From the NCBI GenBank assembly GCA_002778195.1, contig PCDI01000014.1, forward strand, positions 186,001 through 250,000: a stretch of 64,000 nucleotides of DNA, given 5' to 3'. Below the pieces are notes generated by a model that was given only the letters and a program-made list of their open reading frames with translations, had not been told where the DNA came from and made no database searches. This document shows, in pieces, positions 32,065 through 44,473 of this stretch. The translations under genes and the position numbers were made by a program. The DNA comes from Raffaelea ambrosiae. Taxonomy: Eukaryota > Ascomycota > Sordariomycetes > Ophiostomatales > Ophiostomataceae. Positions within the stretch are counted from its first letter, which is position 1. Each line of letters starts with the position of its first letter.

Positions 32065-33693
32065 ATGCCCGCCATCATGATCCCGAAGGCTGTGCCGATG
32101 TATGTGAGGATGAGCCTCATCACATCGCTCGTTGCTTTTCTATTTGGGTATGTATGCCTGACCATGCGTGGCTAGGCTTTTGCTCTGACGTTCCGCAGCT
32201 TTGATACAGGCAGCATTGGCCCCATTACAACCATGTCTTCCTTCAAGGAAGTCGTGGGCAACTTCTCGGACACGGTACACGGCGTGGTCGTCTCGTCATC
32301 CCTGATTACCGGTGCCCTCTCGGCCACTGTGGCTGGAATCCTGGCAGACAAATATGGACGGATCAAGATTATCGCTCTCGGGGCCTGCATTGATGGCATT
32401 GGTGCCGCTCTGGAGTGTGGAAGCCCTATGCTGGGTGTCTTTATCTTGGGACGACTTATCAAGGGCTTTGGAGACGGCCTCTTCCTGAGCGCTGTTTACG
32501 TCCAGGTCTCTGAGATATCACCCGCGCGCCTGCGAGGCGCCTTGACATCACTGCCCCAGTTCGCTATTGTTCTGGGGCTCGTTTCGGGATACTTTATCTG
32601 TTACGGCACTTCCACAATCAGTGACTCGTCTTTCTCCTGGCGTCTGCCACTCGCGATTGCCGCACTTCTTGCCTTCCTCTTTACCTTCCTGGTCTGCTTT
32701 GTGCCTCCATCGCCGCGGTGGTTGTTGGCCAAGGGAGAGTTTGACAGGGCCCGGAACGTAGTCCAAAACTTGGGCTTCGACCAAGCCGAGCAAGACGAGC
32801 TGTTGGTCCAGCAGCGCGGCGAGTTGCAGGCCGAGATCGCAGGCTCGTTTGCCGAGAATGTGGTCCACATGCTCCGCGACTTCAAGGTGGCATTTTCCAA
32901 GCAGTACAAATTTCGAACCATATTCGGCTGTTTCATTATGGCCATGCAGCAGTTCAGCGGCATTGATGGCATTCTGTACTATGCTCCTTTGCTCTTCCAG
33001 GAAGCTGGGCTTTCGTCGACGGAAGCTTCTTTCCTTGCATCCGGAGTTTCGGCTATCGTCATTTTTGCCGTGTCCATCCCAGCCGCCATCTTTGCCGATA
33101 AGTGGGGCCGTCGGACATCGTCTCTCGTCGGCGGGACCCTACTCACCATCATCATGTTGCTGATCGGCTCTCTCTATGCCAGCAAGCAAGTCCATGCCGA
33201 CAGGGGAGCCGGCCGCTGGGTTGTCGTCGTTTGCATATACTTATTCGCAATTGTCTTCAGCTTTACGTGGGCCATTGTTTTTCGGGCTTATCTGGTCGAA
33301 AGCCTTCCGAGGAGGACACGATCGAGTGCATCTTCCTTGGCACAAAGTGCAAACTGGGTGAGTGGTTTCGGTTTCACATCAATAAGCAACACAGGCACTC
33401 TTTCAACTAACATGTGGCTCTTTTTAAAGATTGCAAACTACATTGTTGCGCTGGTTACCCCTATGCTTTTGGCCGCATCTAACTACGGGGCCTATTATTT
33501 CTTTGGCGGCATGACCTTGATCAGCACGGTGTCGGTAGCACTCTTCATGGAGGAGACAAGAGGCGCGTCTCTTGAGGCTATTGAACAAGCTTACGCAACA
33601 AGACAGCAGGACCAGGAAAAGAAGACTTTGTTCCCCTTGGCTTTGATCAGGGGAAAGAAAAGAAATGCGCCCGAACAAGGCGGTGGTGTGTGA
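32065..33693 (+). CDS. MFS sugar transporter
   Basis: A 501-residue Sugar_tr porter. Exons: 32065-32147, 32199-33357, 33430-33693. The first splice gives 'AFLFGFDTGSIGPI' (TM1). Other features are 'GILADKYGRIKI' (motif A), 'GFGDGLFLSAVYVQVSEISPARLRG', 'PPSPRWLLAKG' (a PESPR variant), 'QQFSGIDGILYYAP' and 'EETRGASLEAIEQ'. The second intron is 72 nt, a multiple of three, and could be read through; removing it restores 'SANWIANYIVALVTPML', the conserved NW..n motif, so splicing is favoured. An ATG at 31930 is in frame, but the segment it adds looks non-coding. It is convergent with the dioxygenase. Substrate is unknown. Confidence 0.85.
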
Positions 33694-33830
33694 GTCGACA
33701 TCGGCGAAGATGAACCATGAATATAGATAGATCATAGACATGATATGGATTAGACAACGAGCAAAGGGGTAGAGGATAGAGTTAGAGATTGCATGGTAGA
33801 TGATAGACGATGGATTTTGGAGGATGGGGA

Positions 33831-33908
33831 TTAGGTGAGAGCATAGACGAAAGAGGATAAAGGACAGAGTTAGATGAGAACATACGAAAGAGGATAAAGA
33901 TAGAATAC
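33831..33908. repeat. two-copy imperfect tandem repeat, about 40 nt
   Basis: Two adjacent copies share the core 'cgaaagaggataaag' with flanking 'tta(g)gtgaga..cata', in the purine-rich 3' intergenic space between two convergent genes. Probably slippage; no function is suggested. Confidence 0.5.
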
Positions 33909-33996
33909 GATTTAGACTAGATAAAGACTTTATAGATTGAATTTTATTTCCTGTTCATTGTGCTTATTCAAACGCTGCTATATTCATGCTCATATT

Positions 33997-35226
33997 CTAC
34001 TCCTCTGCCGCCTGTACAACACTTGCCCAGTCAGCATCAACAAAGGGCCCGGGCACCTGAGAGTCAAACAGACTTGCAAGGACAACACGATCGCTTTTCT
34101 CGCCAAGCCAAGGCTCGCGACCATGCTGCGCAATGATGTTGTCATAAACCAGGATATCGCCTTGCTGCCACTGATGCAAAACGCGAATCTCATCGGTAAT
34201 CTCCGCAAGACGTTTGAGATATCCTTGTGGGATCGGGGTGCCATCGCCATAGAGCTGCTGGGCGATCTTGCTTCGAGCGGCGGCCGTGCCGTCAAGCTGC
34301 TTAGCGCCGCGGTAATATGCAGCAAGTCCCGTGAACAGCGTAGGCAAACCAGTTTCTGGCTGTGTACGCACAGCAGGAAGATGATGTGTGACAACAATGC
34401 CGACATCGTCTGTGCCATAATCGCTCTCGAGCCATTCCCACGTCGTGTGCGGCCCACGTTGGTATCGTGCAATCTGGGCTTCGATCTTTTCCCGTCGCGT
34501 TGCGCGGTCGTCCCCATCCACGATAGTTTTTCCAAAGGCTTGACGAAGCGTCGAGTTGCCCTTGTACTGCGGATCCACGCGATACGTGACATGGCTTAGA
34601 ATGCCTTTCTTCGAGATCTGGTCCACAAAGTCGGGCAGCTCTTTCTGAGCCCGGGCAAAGAGCTCGAGAGACGATGCGATGGGTGTCTGGCCACCCTTAC
34701 CGGGGGCCGGCGCCTTATGTCCGTAGAAGAAAATGTATTCGGGAGCATGCGGTACCTGGGGAGACTCGTTGTGGTTGTAGATTTGCACCTCCGGTGGTGC
34801 TTCGTTGGCCGGGGCGACATTCGGCGCCAGCAGGGGGCGATCGACGACGATGCCAATGATCTCGTGGGGTCGGAAGCCAAATGCAAATGCAAACCGACTG
34901 AAATCATTCGCATCTTTGATGGGCAGGCCGCGGAACAGCAGGGTTCCATGTCGGGCGAGTTGCTTGGTGAGAACTCGCCCGTTGGCTTGCAGGTTGCGGA
35001 CAGCTTCGATGGCAGCGTCAAGGCTGACGGGTTCCTGTTCCTCTTCTCCTCGGTCTTGTTGTGATGCCCGAAGCGCCAACGGAATGACCGTCCCAGCTGG
35101 ATGCGGCGCGCCCAAAGTGCGCTGGTTGCTGGCAGGCAAATCAAATGGCTCAAATACGAGGGCTGGTGTCAAGCCACCGTTGCTGTGCGGCGCATTGCCA
35201 GACAGAGACTGGGTCGCAGCAGCCAT
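33997..35226 (-). CDS. TauD/clavaminate-synthase-like Fe(II)/2-oxoglutarate dioxygenase
   Basis: A 409-residue intronless TauD-superfamily oxygenase. The facial triad appears as H-x-E in 'IYNHNESPQ' (as in clavaminate synthase rather than the H-x-D of TauD) and the distal His in 'DNIIAQHGREP', followed by the 2-oxoglutarate Arg in 'KSDRVVLASL'. 'HGTLLFRGLPI' and 'GQTPIASS' are also family-typical. Such proteins hydroxylate small metabolites; some bacterial and fungal homologues act on sulfonates, others in secondary metabolism. No biosynthetic backbone gene is adjacent. It is convergent with the sugar permease, so the two do not share a promoter. Confidence 0.85.
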   Translation of the reverse strand: MAAATQSLSGNAPHSNGGLTPALVFEPFDLPASNQRTLGAPHPAGTVIPLALRASQQDRGEEEQEPVSLDAAIEAVRNLQANGRVLTKQLARHGTLLFRGLPIKDANDFSRFAFAFGFRPHEIIGIVVDRPLLAPNVAPANEAPPEVQIYNHNESPQVPHAPEYIFFYGHKAPAPGKGGQTPIASSLELFARAQKELPDFVDQISKKGILSHVTYRVDPQYKGNSTLRQAFGKTIVDGDDRATRREKIEAQIARYQRGPHTTWEWLESDYGTDDVGIVVTHHLPAVRTQPETGLPTLFTGLAAYYRGAKQLDGTAAARSKIAQQLYGDGTPIPQGYLKRLAEITDEIRVLHQWQQGDILVYDNIIAQHGREPWLGEKSDRVVLASLFDSQVPGPFVDADWASVVQAAEE

Positions 35227-35951
35227 ACTGATTAGTTTGGATACTCAAGGTGCCTTTTCAGGGTGCTGTCGAATGCTGCATAGACTGGCAAGGTGAGCCA
35301 GATTCATCTCTCGAATTCCGTACGGAGGAACGAATAAGTACGCCCGACACAACGGTTTGAGACGATTTGCGATGCGAGGAGAAAGTTGCATAAGCCATGA
35401 TGAGCAGCCAGTAATGGGGACCATATTTGTGAGTGCTTATGTACTAAAATTGCGCCATGCCAGATGCTGGGGTCTGCCTGTCCGCCGTTGCCCGATCGTA
35501 CTGTTCGCATCTCGCTGGCATGGAAGACCGCTACTAAACATGGGTAAAATATGGCATTTCCGTATTGACGAGGTCGTAAAACATTGAAAAGGACACTTGC
35601 TGTCCAAAATTTGTTCAAACGTGTCACTTCGCTGCTGGATTAACTACATCATTCATAGTTAACAGGGCATCCTGCTGTTAGCACAATTTAACTCGGAGAA
35701 CAACTCCTACTCCGTTAATACCTTTATTGAAGGTGAGTACGAATATTATTTGCAAGTCACATACAAACACGAGTCAACAGTACCTGAACCTAAATTGGAA
35801 AAAATTTGCTACATACAACCAAACGCTGTGCAGGACCCATGGTAAAACCAACCATAGAGAGCCGAAAAAAACACAGAAGCCACAAAGTCGGTCTCAATTT
35901 CACACATCCGCAATTTTTCTTAAAATACCGGGCTGTAGCTGCTCCAGTCTC
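35227..35951. other. dioxygenase promoter and non-coding flank
   Basis: The upstream region of the dioxygenase, then AT-rich sequence. No gene, motif copy or RNA was recognised. Confidence 0.45.
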
Positions 35952-36296
35952 TTAATTTCTTGCAATCGGATAGTACGTCTGCACTGCACCGGCTCGCAAA
36001 TAGAGACCATGAGTTTCCCGTCCTGCCGAAGCTGCTTGCACCACTAGTCGAGCCCCCTCTTCAGCAGACCGAGCAAATAGAACCTCGAATATTCCGAAAA
36101 CGGCCTTTTCTAAGACAGTCAGCTCGCTATGGAGCCCCATTTTGCAGAAGAATGGATCGAGAGACTTGACCACGACGGAACTTTGATTGTTGGCGTCGAT
36201 TCTGTCGAGAATAGCGCTTAGTTTAATGACCGCGTAGAGCAAAACCAACTTTGAGAGGTTGTATCTGTACAAGGCTCCCGATTCTTCGATCGTCAA
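35952..36296 (-). pseudogene. C-terminal fragment of a retinol-dehydrogenase-like SDR
   Basis: About 114 codons match the C-terminal third of a fungal SDR of the retinol-dehydrogenase-like type: the active-site 'YNLSK', 'SSVVVKSLDP.FCKMGL', 'EEGARLVVQAASAGRETHGLYL' and 'YYPIARN', where an in-frame stop cuts the tail. The Rossmann N-terminal part is missing upstream (36297-36600), so this is a two-end truncated relic rather than an exon. Confidence 0.65.
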
Positions 36297-36478
36297 ACCT
36301 TCCCTTCAATATCCCCCGTGAGTTCCACCTGCCATACTACACAATGACAGGCATAATGCTCACACGGTGACCCGCTATCCTCCATGAGCCAACTTTTGAG
36401 CGAGAGGTTGGAGTTGTGCCCGGAACCCGTCTTCACCACTGGCTGGCCTCGCAGTAGTACAACGAACACTGGAGAGAT

Positions 36479-37766
36479 TTGTCTAAGACAAATTTCATAT
36501 GGCTTGGCCTTCTCTTCATTCTGAAAATCACCATGCTCGCATTTCACCAGTACGGAGAGCCACAAGATTCCCAAGGCATCCCTGAAAGACCTTTCCAGCT
36601 ATATAGTATGCGCACAGCACAATGCCTGCCGAGTGGTGACATTGCCAAGCGTTTGCCATGCACCGCAGAGACCTTGCGCCTCAACGCTACAGCGGAACTA
36701 AATAGGAAAGACGACGACTGTCGTGGGTCGTGGATTATGACAGGTCGCGCCGCCATCAACATGGGCTACCACCGCGACCCCTCCCAGTCCTCGGGTATTT
36801 CGGTTCTACAAGCAGAATATCGACGTCGGGCTTTACTGTCTGTCATTGGCACGGATAACATGGCTTCGTTCCTCGGTGGCTTTCCGCGCATATCATCATC
36901 AATACATTCAGATACGGCTGAGCCTCGCAACGTGCACGACTCCGAGCTGAAAAATGACATGACCGTGCCCCCTCCCTCGCGGCCGCTTGCAGAGCTGACC
37001 CCAGCCGCCTACCTGATCGTTAAAGGACGTCTGTTTCGCGCGCTGGGTCGCGTTTCCGATTTGAATGGAAGTATCTATCAGGGATCATACGAGACGGTCC
37101 TTGAAATAGATCGGGCCATGTATGATGCATACGACAAGTTCCCTTCACACATGAAAGTGGCTCTTATGCAGGACGGAAACAGCCCCGTCCTATCCATCGT
37201 CAGCTTCTCTAATCTGAGCCTGCTAAGCTTTTACCACAAGGGTATGTGCATCCCGCACCGCAGGTTTCTCGTCAAAGGAAGAGTTGACGGCCGCTTTGAA
37301 TTTTCCCAAGACCGATGCGTCTTGTCCGCGTTGGGGATACTGGCCTTCCAGCCGTGCTTAAAAACGTCCTTTTATGAACCGTCGCAAACCGGGCAAATTT
37401 TTAACACTCGGCGCAATCAATTTGTTTTTGGAACTAGGGTTGAGACGACAGTTTCCGAATGCGGAAGCATTGCCGGACAGCAGCATAACCCTGAATGCCT
37501 TGGAGAAGTCGTGTGCCCTCTGGTCACAAGCAGTCGAAACACGCGATGAGGTGGCGAGAGTTTATCTGGTTCTGGCCAAACTGCTCTCTGGCTACAAAGA
37601 TGGACTTGGAGCCGAGACCGAGTCATCTCTGCCTGTATTGCCGAACACACCACCTGCTCTTGCGGGAGCGAGTGTGCAATTCAGCGAAGCCATCGAAAGG
37701 TTGTTGTTTGAACAGGATCTGACCAATGCGGACTTCGACTGGGTTGGTATCTCCCTCCCGTGGTAG
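36479..37766 (+). pseudogene. broken fungal transcription factor, Fungal_trans region only
   Basis: The translation shows the middle-homology domain of a Zn2Cys6 regulator: 'WIMTGRAAINMGYHRDPSQ', 'EAEYRRR'-like 'QAEYRRRALLSVIGTDNMASFLGGFPR', 'EPRNVHDSEL' and 'ILAFQPCLKTSFYEPSQTGQ'. Near 37410-37440 the coding frame shifts; the downstream part ('LGLRRQFPNAEALPDSS ... LEKSCALWSQAVETRDEVARVY') continues in another frame to 37766. No Zn2Cys6 cluster is found upstream. It lacks a DNA-binding domain and is frameshifted, so a pseudogene is the likely reading; an unrecognised intron at the shift is the alternative. Confidence 0.6.
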
Positions 37767-40226
37767 GAGTACTGATGACTGACAAGCACAGGCTACATTG
37801 GATGCCTTTATTGAGGAGACTAGTTATGAAACTCATCCGTTAGATACAACATTCGCTGAGACCAACCAGGAGTACATGTGATCGGGTTCTTGGCGACACT
37901 TGGACAATATCAGTCGCCATCCGATCACGAGTAGCCATCATTTACAACAGGGTGATTAAGCTGAAGAACAGCGAGGCCGGCAGATTTGCAAATAGCCAAA
38001 TGTCCTGCTTGCTATTGCCACAGCTCCGTGTAGCCTCAACGGAATATGCGAAGTTGTCTTTTGGCAAACCCCTGAGAACTCGCATGTCCACACAAGCCAT
38101 TTTGGTGGCGATGACTTTGAGGTCGGGTGCAAGCTCGGAAGGGCAGCTGGGTCAGCACAAAGACTGAGGCAGCTGGGGGCGTGGTGCAGATACAGAATAT
38201 GCTGTGCAACGCCTCGGCGGCGACGGGTATGCATCCCGGGTCCTGGTACCCATGAAAAGATTTGTGGGGGGCTTCGCTAGTATGACTACTGTGCCAGTAC
38301 GCGGTTGGACACGGTCATAGGAACGGGGAAATTTTCTAATGGTAGACTTTGTTTAATTGGAGATGCATCATATCGATTATTTGGCGCACTCGGAGCTGAT
38401 GTCGCATTTGCATTTGAAAATGTATTCATTTCTTTGGGGGTACATTGATTAGCATTTTCAGCGCAAAGAAAAGTGTCCAATCAGGCACGCATCATGCCGC
38501 GACGAACTTACTATGTAATATATAAGTGCCGGGATCAAATGGCCGACAACTACAATAGGTCAAAAACATTCTGGTCGTACAACCAGAAGCAGGGATAGTT
38601 CAGTCAAAGAAAATTGTAGTTACATGCCACAGAATTTTTTAGGTCGGATCAATGAATTCAATTTTCTATCACGCCAAAGCATCCTTACGCGAGTTTTTCC
38701 TATTTCAATAACCGAAGCGACCAGTGATGGACGAATGATAGCACATTGGCAACTGTGGGTTTTAAATCCCGGGGTAGTTCCGGGGACGATTCTGGGGCAA
38801 ATTACCCACTCTGTCCGGTCCGTGGGACCGTGAGCGTAGGTATTGGTCCGCCCATGAGGCATCGGAAACATGGATGAGGTAAACCGGCTGCGTCAACTGA
38901 TGGAATTGTAATTGACGCATTATGCGTACACTTGCATGTGTGTACTTTTAGACACGGGTCTAATGCGCAGTCGCAGACGATTTTTCTGAACAACCTGGAG
39001 GCGACTTTCATGTCGTGTGCGCTGAATAAGGCACAGTCGACGTGTACAGGAGTCAAGGGGAGCGTGTTTAGAAGACATGCGAACACCTAACCGCTCTATG
39101 ATATGCGAGACGAGAGCGAGAAATCTCTCACCCAATAATGCTACCACATTTGTTTCCGGGTTTCAATCCGGTCATTTCTTGACGCGGAAGCACGGGGGTG
39201 GACGGACCGAAAAACAGGAGACAGGAGACAGGAGACAAGAACCACAACACGGGAAGCAAGAGTGAGAAGGCAAACGGTTCGAGAACAAAGCGCGACCTCG
39301 GCTCATCCAGATCGGGTATGTACTCGTACACAATCGGGAGAAAGACATCAAACAAAAATAACACCCTAGGGCTCCTAGTTTCTCGTTTGGGAACCAGAGC
39401 CGTCCGTGGGTCGGTTTTTTCCCCAACCACGAGACACGAGAACCAAAGAAATGGTAATATGCCATGATTTATCTGATAAGAATCCATCGGGAATGAACAC
39501 ACCGAGCTGCCCAACTATCCATGTCACCCGAACATTCGTAAGAAAAGTACACCGCAATGCCACGCACAGCAGCGCAGTTTAGCCGGGTACTGGTACATGG
39601 AAGGCTCGTACAGTGCTCGGGCTCATTGATTGGCTCGACTCGACTGGGATATCCCCTGCAGTACTCACGAGAACAGAAAACTGAGATCATATGTGAGTAC
39701 GAGGACACGAAGGCGCCGTCCCGCCGAAGTGGAACCAACGGCCTCGACTTACTGAAGGAGGATTTGCGAGGAAGCAAGAGCTGCACCATTCGGCCCGTTT
39801 ACCACCCATCAGCATCCACGTTGGGGTAGAAGACAGCAAAGGATCCCACTCTTGCAAAGCTTAATCCACTTCCCCCTCAGCATGGGCGGACCACTTGCCG
39901 CATATGGGAGGAGACACTCGGTGCAATCTAACCCGCAGTGCCCTCGGCCAGGTTTACCCCGCACGTTGTGGTACCCCATACTCCTTCTCCCCAGGCAGGA
40001 TTTCCCCAGAGAAAGCGGGCCCACACAAGTGGACTAGAAATAGTGAGATAGAAGTGGCCAGCCTTCCTCCCACCCATCAGTCTGCTGCTGTTGCAAAACG
40101 ATTCCTTTGTTCTTGGCAGTTTTCTCTTTCGTGGCTGGTTTTCTTCTGCGGGTGCCTGTCGAGTGCAACAAACAAGAAAATCCAAACACAACACCACTGC
40201 AAAGAAGGGAAGCATCGCCGACCACC
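37767..40226. other. long gene-poor interval
   Basis: About 2.5 kb without a recognisable gene. It contains a short GGAGACA tandem run near 39216-39240, a TATATAA near 38518, and the promoter of the permease at 40227 at its right end. Small open frames on both strands show no family motif. Confidence 0.5.
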
Positions 40227-42214
40227 ATGAGCAACACTGCAGACACCAAAGCATTCGGCAATGGGCCGGCGGCCGAGGCCCTGGAGAATGCCTACGAACT
40301 GGACAACAAGGCAGTGGGTGCCGATTACAAAGCGGGGGCTATTGAGGCTGAAAATGACGAGCATAACATGACCGTGATGGAAGCCGTGAAGGCGTACCCA
40401 ATGGCTTCTTTCTGGGCGTTTGTCATGTCCTGCACCATTGTAGGTACCGCCCGTGCTTTCATGCAGTCGTCCGTGTTCTACCCTGCCTTATCCATGTTCT
40501 GCGTTTTGCCCTCGAATTAACAGCATCTGCTTCACAGATTATGGAGTCGTACGACGTCTTTCTCATCGGCAATTTTATCGCCCTGCCTGCATTCGCAAAT
40601 AAATACGGCGTATACCACGCCGCCAGCGACGCGAATGTCATTGAGACCAAGTGGCAGTCGGCACTGCAGGTGTCTGGCCAGCTGGGCGCCCTCATTGGCG
40701 TCTTCCTTGCTGGCCCTCTCACCAGCCGCATCGGCTACCGCTATGCGACCTTGACTGGACTCATGCTGCTCAACGTCTTCATTTTCTCCTTCTATTTTGC
40801 CAAGTCACTCCCCGTCATTTTCGTGGCACAGCTTCTCGAGGGTCTGCCGTGGGGCATCTTCATTGCCAACGCACCCGCATACTGCAGTGAAATTGTACCG
40901 ATCAAGCTGCGCGCCCCCGCTACCCAAATGCTGCAGATGTTCTGGGCCGTTGGCAGCATCATCGTGGGTGCCGTTACCTACCGATACAACAAAATAAACC
41001 ATGAGGAGGCCTACAAGTATGTTGTTTCGTCGTCGATGCTATGCATACAATACACTAAAGCTCCGCTTTCCTTTGTCCCCCCCCCCCCCCCAGCTCTCGC
41101 CTTTTCAACGCCACTAACATCGCCGAACCCCAGGATTCCCATCGCCCTGCAGTGGATGTTTCCTACCCCGCTGGCCATCCTAGTCTTTTTCGCACCCGAG
41201 TCTCCATGGTGGCTCGTGCGAAAGGGGCGTCTCGAAGAAGCAGCGCGCTCCGTCGTCCGGCTCGGACGCAAGTCGCGGTTGAACCCCACGGAGACCGTTT
41301 CCATGATGCGTCGTGTTGTCGAGCTCGAGCTCTCCCAAAAAGAGCCCAACCACCTGGAGCTTTTCAAAGGCACCGACCTGTACCGCACTCTCATCGTATG
41401 TGGTGTGTATGCGGCACAAAACCTTACTGGCAATCTGATCGCCAACCAAGCGGTCTACTTTTTCGAACGTGAGTCATGGTTTATTTACAAATGTTATTTT
41501 TGTCTTCGTGCTGCAATGCATGTGGCATGATACAATTGTGCTAATGGATGCAACTCCTACTTATAGAGGCTGGTGTTTCGACAAACACTGCATTCGCCCT
41601 CGGCCTGATCACATCAGCCTTGCAGATGATCTTTGTCATGCTCTCATGGATTCTCACGACGTATTTCGGCCGGCGCACGATCTATCTCTGGGGCTCAGCC
41701 TTCAATACCATCCTGCTGGTCGCTCTCGGTATTGCAGCCTCCTGTGGCGTGTCAAATGCCTCCTCTTTGGCACAAGCATCCTTGGGTCTCATCATCTCCG
41801 TCTTGTTTACCCTGGGACCTGCCCCAGCCTCGTGGGTGATCATTGGAGAGACGTCCGCCATTCGTCTCCGGCCTCTGACAACCGGTATCGGACGTGCTTC
41901 ATACTACATCGTTGAGATCCCTTGCATTTTCTTAGGAAGTTACATGCTCAACCCCACAGTAAGTCCATGTTATGCGTATTGAGTGATTCACTCCGTGACA
42001 CAAGACACGACTGACGTTTGTGTAGGGAGGCAATCTTGGTGGCAAGTGTGGCTATGTCTGGGCAGGTACGGGCTTCGTTTGCCTGGTCACGGCGTACTTC
42101 TACCTGCCTGAGATGAAGGGCCGATCCTACCGTGAAATTGACATCATGTTCAAACGTCGCATCCCAGCTCGCAAGTGGAAGAAAACTACTATCGATGTGC
42201 AGGACGACGAGTAG
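40227..42214 (+). CDS. maltose/alpha-glucoside-type MFS permease
   Basis: A complete MAL-branch sugar:H+ symporter. The start at 40227 gives a 65-residue acidic cytoplasmic tail. Introns lie at 40440-40537, about 41017-41133, 41471-41566 and 41960-42025; splicing gives 'CTIVIMESYDVFLIGNF', 'YKIPIALQWMFPTPL', 'YFFEQAGVSTNTAF' and 'NPTGGNLGGKCGYVWAGT'. Motif 'LTSRIGYRYATL' and the PESPWWLVRKGR loop are typical. The second intron contains a C15 tract (41077-41091). It is unlike the other permeases here and has no shared motif. Transport of maltose, turanose or related sugars is likely but unproven. Confidence 0.88.
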
Positions 42215-42703
42215 GCTGGAGCGTGCTTGGAAGGCAGTGGCCATGCATAGTGTCAACTAGGTGGACGTCAGCAGCTGAACAACACCCCTTTTAGAACTGC
42301 AACTAGAGCAACCCCAAATAAACCATAAATTTGTTTATAGCATTGAAAATTTACGGCTTTGAATGCGCACCTCCACATACCTGAGCGCGTCTGTTCTATA
42401 CCTGTATTGCTACGGCCGTGTTTCGAGAACTCTCCTCCCATGAACCATCCCGTCACACCCTACCTTGTGTGTCAAAAGTGCGAATGAATCTCACCGGCTA
42501 GATCCTGCAGTTTCTTGGCAGCGGACACAAATGTCAGTTATCTTCTAACAGGAGTTGCACGGTCACCTATTTTGGCCAGGTAGTTTTCATATTGCGTATT
42601 CTAGTATTGTACTATCTATTCAGTATATCACAAAACGTAACGGCTATATTGTTGCAAGCTGGTCAGTTATGGGAACAGATTAGAAGGTCGAGGGGGGGTT
42701 TAC
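42215..42703. other. intergenic between convergent permease genes
   Basis: The 3' flanks of two convergent genes. Mildly AT-rich; no gene or repeat recognised. Confidence 0.5.
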
Positions 42704-44473
42704 TCACAAAGCAAGATTCTCACGGTCTGTCAAATCCAATTGACTATTATCAACAACCGTTTCCACGCGTTTGCCACTCTCGTCGATGTGCTCAACGATG
42801 CCAACCTCCTGAATGAGGCCCTCACTGGCGAGCTTATCGCGACGCTGGTTCTCGCGTGCGAGGTACCAGCGCAGGAAGAGAACGATAAAAGAGGGCAGAA
42901 TGCAAGCGATGGCAAGAATGACGGCCCAGGTCACAATATAGCGGGGCTTGTACTGGGCCTGGAAGAGCTGGGGCGACAAGATGTTGCCAAGGCCGTAGCC
43001 CACGTGGTAGAGGGCGATAATGGTCGTCTTTTTTGTGTGCCCAGCAGAGCAGTTGGCTGCCCAGATCATGACGACGCTGTAAGGAACACCGTTGGTGGAA
43101 CGAATCCAAATCGCGGACAACAGGCCCCACCGATTGCTCCAGGGCAGGGCGATGAGCAGGATCGCCGACAGTATGGGAGGTACGTAGCCGACGAGGGATA
43201 TCCAGGCACGCCAGTTGTGGGTCTTGGCCAGGACAAAAGAGGACATGGCCAGGGAGACTGCGGCAACCAAACCGGTGATGCAGCCCAGCAGCGTTGTCTG
43301 CAATGTGGTGAAGCCAAAGGATTTGATGATGAGATTATACTGACTTGTGGTGCCATTGGCCATTTCCTGCGACCACGAGTGCAGAAAGAAGAGCCATGTC
43401 TTCGGGTCGCGCAAGGCCTCGATGAACTGGTGGCGCTTGAAGTGCTTGTGCTCGATGCCCGAGTGGTTGGACTGGATGCGCAGAATGGCACGGGCACGAT
43501 CATCGACCGAGAGAAAGCGCGCAGAGATTGGACTGTCGGGGAAGAAGAAGAGGACGAGGATGCCGTAGATAACGGTGATACCACCAGTGATGACTGACTT
43601 GTCAGCGACGTCTCCTGAGAAGATTGTACCAGGGAAATTTGGATTACGCACCCATCAGCCACTTCCATGTGGCAAAGTTGCCTGTGTTGATCCACAGCAC
43701 GCCGTAGGATAACAGGCCGGAGGTGATGGGGGCCGCGTTGCCAATGGCCCACATGATCGGCATGAGGACAGCCTGCTCGTGGTAGGTGAAGAACATGGAC
43801 AGGATCAAGAGGAAGGCCGGAACAATGCTGGCTTCGGCGATGCCGAGAAATAGACGCACGACCATCAAAGACGCAAAGTTGTTGCACGGAATGTGCAGCA
43901 ATAATATGCAGCCCCTAGTTATAATGTCAACTAACTATGGAATACTTTTCTTGAGTGTCGGGGGACAGCATACCAGACGATCAGGTTGCCTGCCAGCCAC
44001 TTGGCCACGGGAAGTCGCTGCAGGGCATAGTTCTGCGGCCACTCGCCAACGAGGTAGCCCAGATAGAAGATGGACGACAGCCAGTTGTATTGATCCGCGC
44101 TGAGGTGGGCATCAGTGAGGATACCAAGGATGGAGGCACTGCTGAGCTGGGACGTTGTCAGCGAGACCTAATTCGAAGTGTTCTTCACGCATGGTCACGT
44201 TTATGGTCTCACCGTTTGCTTGTCCAGGTACATAAGATGGTAGCCAACACAGAGAAAGGGGAGAATACGCCACACCAGCTTCCTGTAGATGCGCTGGGCC
44301 TCCTCAGGCGTGGGCTCCTCGACTTGGACCTTTGAAAAGAGTTCATAACTCTTATCAGCGTGCCGGTCTGGCAGTTTCAGCGGAGTCTGTGCGGATATCG
44401 GCGCAGAAGTCGGGGTAGACACGTCCACCACGGACGTCGTGGCCGTGACCTGAGATGTGATCTTGGATGCCAT
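42704..44473 (-). CDS. ACS-family MFS permease (Dal5/Tna1-like)
   Basis: An anion:cation symporter-family permease. The start at 44473 gives 'MASKITSQ'; an upstream ATG at 44506 is less likely. The first intron (44208 to about 44170) follows 'LMYLDKQT' and later ones lie near 43973-43905 and 43655-43600. Features are 'FLPFLCVGYHLMYLDKQT'-type TM1, 'FYLGYLVGEWPQNYALQRLPVAKWL', 'CNNFASLMVVRLFLGIAEASIVPAFLL' and the DPKTW loop ('ALRDPKTWLFFLHSWSQE'). These permeases import carboxylates, nicotinate or aromatic acids. It is divergent from the FAD monooxygenase across 441 bp, which suggests import of the monooxygenase substrate (inference). Confidence 0.87.

Noticed and set aside
33358..33429. 24-codon insertion in the sugar permease
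   Set aside because: It has GTGAGT and AAAG ends with an internal CTAAC and interrupts a conserved helix; it is an intron whose length is a multiple of three.
41077..41091. C15 tract as an unusual element
   Set aside because: It lies inside an intron polypyrimidine region of the maltose-type permease and is probably simple slippage.
42740..43597. 285-codon plus-strand frame over the ACS permease
   Set aside because: A polar, repetitive mirror of hydrophobic TM codons, not a protein family.
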